Origin: Candidatus Nomurabacteria bacterium
GTDB lineage: Bacteria > Patescibacteriota > Minisyncoccia > Phycocordibacterales > UBA9973
Reading direction: 5' to 3'
Assembly: GCA_023267275.1 (NCBI GenBank)
Contig: JAHFNO010000007.1
Span: 1 to 57,766, forward strand
DNA length: 57,766 nucleotides
Positions 53,512-57,766 of the stretch are shown piece after piece; the first letter of the stretch is position 1, and each line of letters opens with the position of its first letter. The translations under genes and the position numbers were made by a program. Below the pieces are notes generated by a model that saw only the letters and a list, made by a program, of their open reading frames with translations, was not told where the DNA came from and searched no databases.

Positions 53512-55341
53512 ATGGATTTAAAGCATATTCGAAACTTTAGTATTATCGCGCATATCGACCACGGCAAGTCTACGCTTGCCGATAGAATGCTTGAGGTTAC
53601 GGGCACGATCGAGGCACGTAAAATGCGTGACCAAGTGCTCGACAACATGGAACTCGAACGTGAACGTGGTATTACGATCAAAATGCAACCCGTCAGAATG
53701 GAATACCATTCTGACGGGAGTCAAAAGTCAAAAGTCGAAAGTGGAAAGTATCAACTCAATCTGATAGACACGCCAGGGCACATAGATTTTTCTTACGAGG
53801 TCTCAAGAGCTCTGAAGGCCGTAGAAGGTTCTATTTTGCTTGTAGACTCCACACAGGGCGTGCAAGCACAAACACTCACCACACTCGAAGCAGCGCGTGC
53901 AGAAGGGCTCATTATTGTGCCAGCTGTTTCAAAAATCGATTCTCCGCTTGCTCGACCAGAAGAAGTAAAATTGGAAATTGCGACGTTGCTCGATATCGAT
54001 CCCGATATGATTCTTTCTGTTTCCGGAAAAACAGGTGAAGGTGTTGCCGAACTTTTGCAGGCCGTGATCGAACGCATTCCTCCACCAGCCATGGCAAAGG
54101 AACCAGGACTCAAAGCACTTGTGTTTGATTTTAAATATGACGATCATCGCGGAGTTATTGTGTACGTTCGTATTTTTGAAGGAAGCGTGAGAAAAAATGA
54201 TCGACTGCTTTTTTCGATTGCGAAAGAAAAATTCATTGCACTTGAAGTGGGCATTTTTACTCCGGGAGAAGAAGCACGTGATTCGTTGAATGCTGGAGAG
54301 ATTGGCTACATTGTGACTGGCGTCAAACAACCAGGTATCGCTTCTGTGGGAGACACTATCACTACTGAAAAAAATCCGTTGCCACCACTTCCTGGATATG
54401 CAAATCCACGACCAGTGGTATGGGCATCTATTTATCCTGAAAGTCAGGACGATTTTCCAACACTCAAAATGGCACTTAGTCGTTTAAAACTTTCGGACTC
54501 AGCCTTTACGTTTGAAGAAGAATCTTCTGGTGCACTCGGTCGCGGATTCCGTGCCGGCTTTCTTGGAATGCTTCATCTTGAAATCATTACCGAACGTTTG
54601 CGTCGTGAATATCGACTCGAACTTATTGTGACTACACCATCGATTACATACATGGTGACAAAAAGAAATGGCGGAGTTGAAACAATTTATTCTCCACATT
54701 TGTTTCCCGATGATAGTCAGATTATTTCTGTAGAAGAACCATGGGCAAGCATGCATATCATTACGCCAGAGCGATATATAGGAGTACTCATGCCGTTTTT
54801 ATATGAACATGAAGGGGAAGTCGGCACAACTGAATCATTCGGTGAAGGACGTTCTTCTATTTCCGTGATGATGCCTCTTCGCGAAATGATGCGTGGATTT
54901 TTTGATGAACTTAAAAGTATTACGAGTGGTTATGCTTCTATCACTTACACTATTGCCGGACTTCGCCCTGCGTCAGTGACTCGTCTAGATATTGTGATTG
55001 CCGATGAAGTGGTACCTGCGTTTACACGTGTGATTGCTCGTCGTCGTGCGCAAGAAGAAGCCGATGAAGCGACAGAAAAATTGCAAAAGGTGCTGCCTCG
55101 CCAACAATTTGAAATGAAAGTGCAAGGTGTGGCGCTCGGAAAAATTCTTTCGTCAAAAACGATCAAAGCATTTCGAAAGGACGTGCTCATGCATGGAAGT
55201 AAAATGGTGGGAGGTGGTGACGTGTCTCGAAAAAAGAAACTTTTGGAAAAACAGAAAAAAGGAAAGGCACGCATGCGCAATTCCGGAAAAGTGAATATTC
55301 CACACGATGTGTTTCTGAAGATGATGCAGAGAGGGGAATAG
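53512..55341 (+). CDS. lepA: elongation factor 4 (LepA)
   Basis: LepA is a ribosome-binding GTPase thought to aid initiation or back-translocation under stress. The 609-residue protein has G1 AHIDHGKSTLADRMLE (about 12-27), G2 ERERGITIKMQ (about 48-58), G3 DTPGHIDFSYEV (about 85-96) and G4-type SKID (about 142-145). EF-G-like domains III and V and the characteristic basic C-terminal domain with GGDVSRKKKLLEKQKKGKAR follow. Between strand 2 and strand 3 of the G domain, extra residues EYHSDGSQKSKVESGK (about 64-79) are encoded by a perfect hairpin plus a heptamer array. The ATG is the standard start. Confidence 0.97.
   Translation: MDLKHIRNFSIIAHIDHGKSTLADRMLEVTGTIEARKMRDQVLDNMELERERGITIKMQPVRMEYHSDGSQKSKVESGKYQLNLIDTPGHIDFSYEVSRALKAVEGSILLVDSTQGVQAQTLTTLEAARAEGLIIVPAVSKIDSPLARPEEVKLEIATLLDIDPDMILSVSGKTGEGVAELLQAVIERIPPPAMAKEPGLKALVFDFKYDDHRGVIVYVRIFEGSVRKNDRLLFSIAKEKFIALEVGIFTPGEEARDSLNAGEIGYIVTGVKQPGIASVGDTITTEKNPLPPLPGYANPRPVVWASIYPESQDDFPTLKMALSRLKLSDSAFTFEEESSGALGRGFRAGFLGMLHLEIITERLRREYRLELIVTTPSITYMVTKRNGGVETIYSPHLFPDDSQIISVEEPWASMHIITPERYIGVLMPFLYEHEGEVGTTESFGEGRSSISVMMPLREMMRGFFDELKSITSGYASITYTIAGLRPASVTRLDIVIADEVVPAFTRVIARRRAQEEADEATEKLQKVLPRQQFEMKVQGVALGKILSSKTIKAFRKDVLMHGSKMVGGGDVSRKKKLLEKQKKGKARMRNSGKVNIPHDVFLKMMQRGE
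53689..53752 (+). repeat. hairpin and heptamer array inside lepA
   Basis: CCCGTCAGAATGG-AATA-CCATTCTGACGGG (53689-53718) is a perfect 13-bp hairpin. GTCAAAA, GTCAAAA, GTCGAAA and GTGGAAA follow from 53720. Both are in frame. Confidence 0.85.
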
Positions 55342-55385
55342 TCATTGAACATAAAAACAAAAGAACAATGAGCAAAAAAATGCAT

Positions 55386-55437
55386 ACAACGAATCCTCAT
55401 TTGCGTCTCAGACGTAAATGAGGATTTTGTTCGTTGT
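55386..55437. repeat. nested palindrome downstream of lepA
   Basis: ACAACGAA/TTCGTTGT outside and ATCCTCATTTGCGTC/GACGTAAATGAGGAT inside form a long imperfect hairpin. Weaker pairing (ACAAAAGAACAA with TTGTTCTTTTGT) extends it to about 55351-55461. Confidence 0.78.
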
Positions 55438-55460
55438 TCTTGTGTTCCTTGTTCTTTTGT

Positions 55461-55574
55461 CTACTTTGTAAACAAAACTGGCATGTAGAGGGCAATCATC
55501 AAGAGAATGATAAGCACTGAAACGATACCCCAGACAATATTTACTTTTCGGCGGTGTTTTCGTGAAAATAGCAT
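55461..55574 (-). CDS. 37-residue single-helix membrane protein
   Basis: The minus strand encodes MLFSRKHRRKVNIVWGIVSV then a hydrophobic LIILLMIALYMPVLF and a final TK. It has a basic N-terminus and one clean membrane helix, so it is probably a small integral membrane protein with the N-terminus inside. It starts at ATG 55574, next to a heptamer array, and stops at 55461. Small proteins of this design recur in CPR genomes. Function unknown. Confidence 0.55.
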   Translation of the reverse strand: MLFSRKHRRKVNIVWGIVSVLIILLMIALYMPVLFTK

Positions 55575-55582
55575 ATAAATTA

Positions 55583-55614
55583 CAGGTTCTAGTTGCTAGG
55601 TTCTAGGTTATAGT
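55583..55614. repeat. heptamer array CTAGGTT-type
   Basis: CAGGTTC, TAGTTGC, TAGGTTC and TAGGTTA in register, between divergent small genes. Confidence 0.72.
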
Positions 55615-55670
55615 AATACAATAGAACAGGTGTAGTGTATCATGTACATAAAAAGTATCAACTGCCTATT

Positions 55671-56066
55671 ATGGCTTCCTATCTAAAGAAACAAAATCTA
55701 TTTAAAGAAATCCTTTTTTCTCGAACGACTGCGTTGGTGGTTTTGTTTGCTGTCTTTTTTACTGGATATGGACTGGTGTCGTTGATTGGCAAAAGTATCA
55801 ACGAGGCCAAGGCGCGCAAGGTTGCCGAAGCACAGGCTTCTGAGCTTTCAAAAAAACAAACAGAACTTTCTGAAAAACTTTCCGTGCTCAATACTGCAGA
55901 CGGACAAGAATCCGCACTGCGAGAACAATTTCCTGTGGTGAAAGAGGGCGAGCATGTGGTGGTGATTACCGGGAGTGAAGATACAACAAGCAATCCCGAC
56001 GGTAGTGGCGCAAATCAATCGAAGCAATCTGGGTTTTGGAATTTTGTAAAAAGCGTTTTTAAATAG
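55671..56066 (+). CDS. FtsB/DivIC-like septum formation initiator protein
   Basis: The 131-residue protein has a short cytoplasmic N-terminus, one membrane helix (about 20-40), a coiled coil directly after it (INEAKARKVAEAQASELSKK, about 42-75) and the short conserved C-terminal block with EQFPVVKEGEHVVVI (about 83-97). This is the FtsB/DivIC layout, a bitopic divisome protein pairing with FtsL and FtsQ. It ends in a Ser/Gly-rich and then aromatic tail. ATG 55671 was chosen; an upstream in-frame GTG-type start would add 12 unlikely residues. ftsZ or ftsW are not near. Confidence 0.8.
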   Translation: MASYLKKQNLFKEILFSRTTALVVLFAVFFTGYGLVSLIGKSINEAKARKVAEAQASELSKKQTELSEKLSVLNTADGQESALREQFPVVKEGEHVVVITGSEDTTSNPDGSGANQSKQSGFWNFVKSVFK

Positions 56067-56113
56067 AGTATCCGGTAGATTTTTTATGGTATAATAAAGA
56101 AAAACAACTTTTT

Positions 56114-56332
56114 ATGGGAAAAATTATAGTTAGGAGACTTACAAAGAAAGAAAAAATAGATCAAAGTAAGGCTGATGATCAATATGCAAAACTTATTTCC
56201 GATAATACAATAGAAGCTCGAGAAAAAAGAGTTGCTTTGTATAGACACATGTCTGGTATGGCAAAACTATACTATACTGATATGTACACCACCGACCTTC
56301 TTTGTATTTCGAATGAAGGAAAAAAAGCATGA
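56114..56332 (+). CDS. small basic orphan protein
   Basis: The 72-residue Lys/Arg-rich protein (GKIIVRRLTKKEKIDQSKAD; EAREKRVALYRHMSGMAKLY) is probably cytoplasmic and perhaps nucleic-acid binding. No family is recognised. A perfect extended -10 (ATGGTATAAT, TATAAT at 56090-56095) gives a leader of about 12 nt. It ends with TGA, used here as a stop, and is followed by a clean terminator. Confidence 0.6.
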   Translation: MGKIIVRRLTKKEKIDQSKADDQYAKLISDNTIEAREKRVALYRHMSGMAKLYYTDMYTTDLLCISNEGKKA

Positions 56333-56348
56333 GAAAAAATTTTATTAT

Positions 56349-56376
56349 AAAAGCCACGGCATGCCGTGGCTTTTTG
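56349..56376 (+). terminator. terminator of the 56114 gene
   Basis: AAAAGCCACGGCA-TGCCGTGGCTTTTT, a 13-bp stem with T-run. Confidence 0.92.
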
Positions 56377-56416
56377 TTTTTGCTTTGAACTTTGTATTTT
56401 TGGGCGGAGTGAGCTT

Positions 56417-56498
56417 AATTTTTGAAAGACCTCTGCTGGCTCGACGGAGCCAAAAGGAGAAAATCCTCAGCAGAGGATTTTCGCGTCTTTCAAAAATT
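56417..56498. other. structured element with two alternative folds, downstream of rmuC
   Basis: Outer stem AATTTTTGAAAGAC/GTCTTTCAAAAATT (14 bp) and inner stem CTCTGCTG/CAGCAGAG (8 bp) enclose two small hairpins (GCTC-GACG-GAGC and AGGA-GAAAA-TCCT). An alternative hairpin AAAATCCTC-AGCA-GAGGATTTT would break the inner stem. The layout matches the cloverleaf element at 13804-13876. It lies 15 bp beyond the rmuC stop. Confidence 0.72.
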
Positions 56499-56512
56499 TA
56501 TGCGAGCGTATT

Positions 56513-57562
56513 TTATTCTTCTAGATTTGGTTTTTCAAGAGTCAGTGCTTCAAGTTGTGGTGCTTCGCCAGCGATACGCATGACGTCTTTGTCTACTTTT
56601 TTAAATTCCTTACCGCTCGCATTGTAATGATTGACCGCAGTGGAGAGCGCATTCCCAAGCTTTGCATGATAGTCCTCAAATGATTTCAAATGTTTTCCAA
56701 GCTCGCCGACGCGTTTGACGATGTCCTTTGCCGTCTCTTCAATTTGGAGCGCGCGTAATCCTTGCAATACTGTTTGCAAGTAGGCAAGGAATGAAGTAGG
56801 GGAAACAATGATAACTTTGTACTTTGATGCCGCGCGCTGGATGAGATTTTCAGCATTTTCTTCTGTGGATCCAACATTGTTTACGAGAAGATCATAGTAG
56901 ATGGCTTCGTGTGGAATAAACATAAAGGCAAATTCCATTGTTCCGTTTTCTGGCTGAATATATTTTGCTGTTTCTGTGATGCGAAGCTTTAAATCATTTA
57001 CAAACATTTTTTCATACTCGGCTTTGCGGATCGGATCTTTTTCTCCGGCAAGACGATTGTAGTTGTCGAGAGAAAATTTTGAATCTACAGGAATGACTTT
57101 GTCTTTTACAAATACGGCTGCATCCACAATAGTGCCGTCGGGGAATGTGTACTGCATTTCGTATCCATTGGAAGGAAGAATGTTTTTAAGCAGTGCCTCG
57201 AGATAATATTCGCCGAGGATTCCGCGTTGCTTTGGATTTTTCAAAATATCTTGAAGTTCCTCGAGCTGTTCTGTGAAGCCAACAACTTGTTTGTTGGTGA
57301 CATCAAGCAGTGTGAGTTTTTCCGTAACCTCCTGAATAATCTTTGTCGACTCGCTCGCTTGATGACGCATAGCCTGGTTGATTTCTTTTGAACTTTCGCC
57401 GAGCTTCATGTCGACTGTGCGGGTGAGCTCGTTCATTTGTTGCAGAAGGAGTTTGAGACCAGTGTCGTCAGCGGCTGCGGGCGCGGTTTTTTTACGCAGT
57501 AAAAAAACCGCGCTTCCAATGCCGACCAGGATTCCAATAATGATGAGAAGTATTGTTTGCAT
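56513..57562 (-). CDS. rmuC: DNA recombination protein RmuC homologue
   Basis: RmuC limits inversion at short inverted repeats in E. coli and contains a predicted restriction-like nuclease fold. The 349-residue protein has an N-terminal membrane helix (about 3-22), a coiled coil (about 35-110) and the conserved core with RGILGEYYLEALL (about 113-125), YTFPDGTIVDAAVFVKDKVI then PVDSKFSLDNY (about 138-168), FMFIPHEAIY (about 212-221) and VSPTSFLAYLQTVLQGLR (about 252-269). It is shorter than the E. coli protein at both ends. TACAAT (57574-57569 on the minus strand) lies 6 bases before the ATG, so the mRNA is probably leaderless. A role in handling the many inverted repeats here is an attractive guess. 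Confidence 0.93.
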   Translation of the reverse strand: MQTILLIIIGILVGIGSAVFLLRKKTAPAAADDTGLKLLLQQMNELTRTVDMKLGESSKEINQAMRHQASESTKIIQEVTEKLTLLDVTNKQVVGFTEQLEELQDILKNPKQRGILGEYYLEALLKNILPSNGYEMQYTFPDGTIVDAAVFVKDKVIPVDSKFSLDNYNRLAGEKDPIRKAEYEKMFVNDLKLRITETAKYIQPENGTMEFAFMFIPHEAIYYDLLVNNVGSTEENAENLIQRAASKYKVIIVSPTSFLAYLQTVLQGLRALQIEETAKDIVKRVGELGKHLKSFEDYHAKLGNALSTAVNHYNASGKEFKKVDKDVMRIAGEAPQLEALTLEKPNLEE

Positions 57563-57598
57563 AAATAGATTGTAACATATGGCTATTTTTGCTATATA

Positions 57599-57627
57599 TT
57601 GACTTTTTATATTATAAGTAGTATAAT
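57599..57627 (+). promoter_or_regulatory. promoter TTGACT-N17-TATAAT near the window edge
   Basis: The -35 is at 57599-57604 and a perfect TATAAT at 57622-57627. It points right, towards the 3' end of the IS30-type transposase; no plus-strand gene is visible before the window ends. Confidence 0.6.
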
Positions 57628-57672
57628 TCTATTAAATTCATTTACCCTAGCGGACGGGCTCAATCCGAACAC

Positions 57673-57765
57673 CTACAATTTCCCATCTAGGGAATTTTTT
57701 TGTTTCAAATACTCGCTAAGCACTTCACTCGGAGTCTTGTAGTCCAAACATTTCATCGACCGTCG
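57673..57765 (-). CDS. IS30-family transposase, C-terminal end only
   Basis: The minus-strand frame entering from the right edge reads RRSMKCLDYKTPSEVLSEYL then KQKNSLDGKL and stops at 57673. RPRKCLDYKTPxEVF-like endings are typical of IS30-family DDE transposases (IS30, IS1655). Only the last 30 residues are inside the window, so completeness cannot be judged. The terminal inverted repeat would be expected within 57630-57672, where CCCTAGCGGACGGGCTCAAT is a candidate. Confidence 0.7.
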   Translation of the reverse strand, partial: RRSMKCLDYKTPSEVLSEYLKQKNSLDGKL

Positions 57766-57766
57766 A

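Noticed and set aside
1..57766. Possible alternative genetic code (TGA as glycine) as in some CPR lineages.
   Set aside because: TGA ends genes at expected positions (for example 56330-56332) and no core gene has an internal TGA, so the standard bacterial code applies.

Overview
The window looks like a chromosomal segment of a Candidatus Patescibacteria (CPR) bacterium, most likely of the Parcubacteria branch. The evidence is the gene content and style: small core enzymes (UvrC without its C-terminal HhH domain, an archaeal-type short ProRS), paired TraG/VirD4-like ATPases, lamin-tail surface proteins, many short orphan proteins and almost no biosynthetic pathways. TGA is used as a stop (for example at the end of the gene at 56114), so the recoded Gracilibacteria/SR1 groups are unlikely. 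The species cannot be named from sequence alone.

Layout. 1-4000: small exported and membrane proteins, a DUF378 protein, a processive GT2 glycosyltransferase and a membrane-anchored CxxC thioredoxin-fold protein. 4000-7000 (minus strand): HNH nuclease, tRNA-Thr, a small membrane protein, tsf and rpsB. 7200-12300: two orphan genes, proS, mreB-mreC and a small minus-strand gene. 12400-22800: tgt, uvrB, uvrA, uvrC and ddl with orphan genes between them. 22900-28000: tRNA-Ala, a tyrosine recombinase and an AT-rich accessory stretch with an XRE regulator, a tail-anchored protein, a candidate small RNA, a decayed ATPase fragment, a 20-bp inverted-repeat element and a broken methyltransferase. 28000-45000: DUF475/TerC membrane protein, ABC exporter, glutamate dehydrogenase, two TraG-like ATPases, a lamin-tail/PKD surface protein, uracil-DNA glycosylase, NDH-2, MgtA-type ATPase and ychF. 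45000-57766: tsaC, a DUF1003-like protein, leuS with an inserted Nudix domain, murJ, lepA, an FtsB/DivIC-like protein, rmuC, and the 3' end of an IS30-family transposase at the right edge.

The genes cover envelope and division (MreB/C, Ddl, MurJ, FtsB-like), nucleotide excision and base repair (UvrA/B/C, UDG, RmuC), and translation (ProRS, LeuRS, S2, EF-Ts, LepA, Tgt, TsaC, YchF, two tRNAs). Energy and ion genes are few (NDH-2, GDH, MgtA).

The most striking signal is not one gene. The segment is full of imperfect tandem repeats with a strict 7-nt period, resembling the heptameric STRRs of cyanobacteria. They lie in at least a dozen spacers, often as inverted pairs, and also in frame inside uvrB, uvrC (twice), leuS (three times) and lepA. 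Two palindromic element families also sit inside reading frames: one 52-bp element is in both tgt and uvrA, read in different frames, and a GTCATCC-type REP is inside uvrC. Separately, many genes have a -10 box about 7 nt before the start codon, which predicts widespread leaderless transcription.
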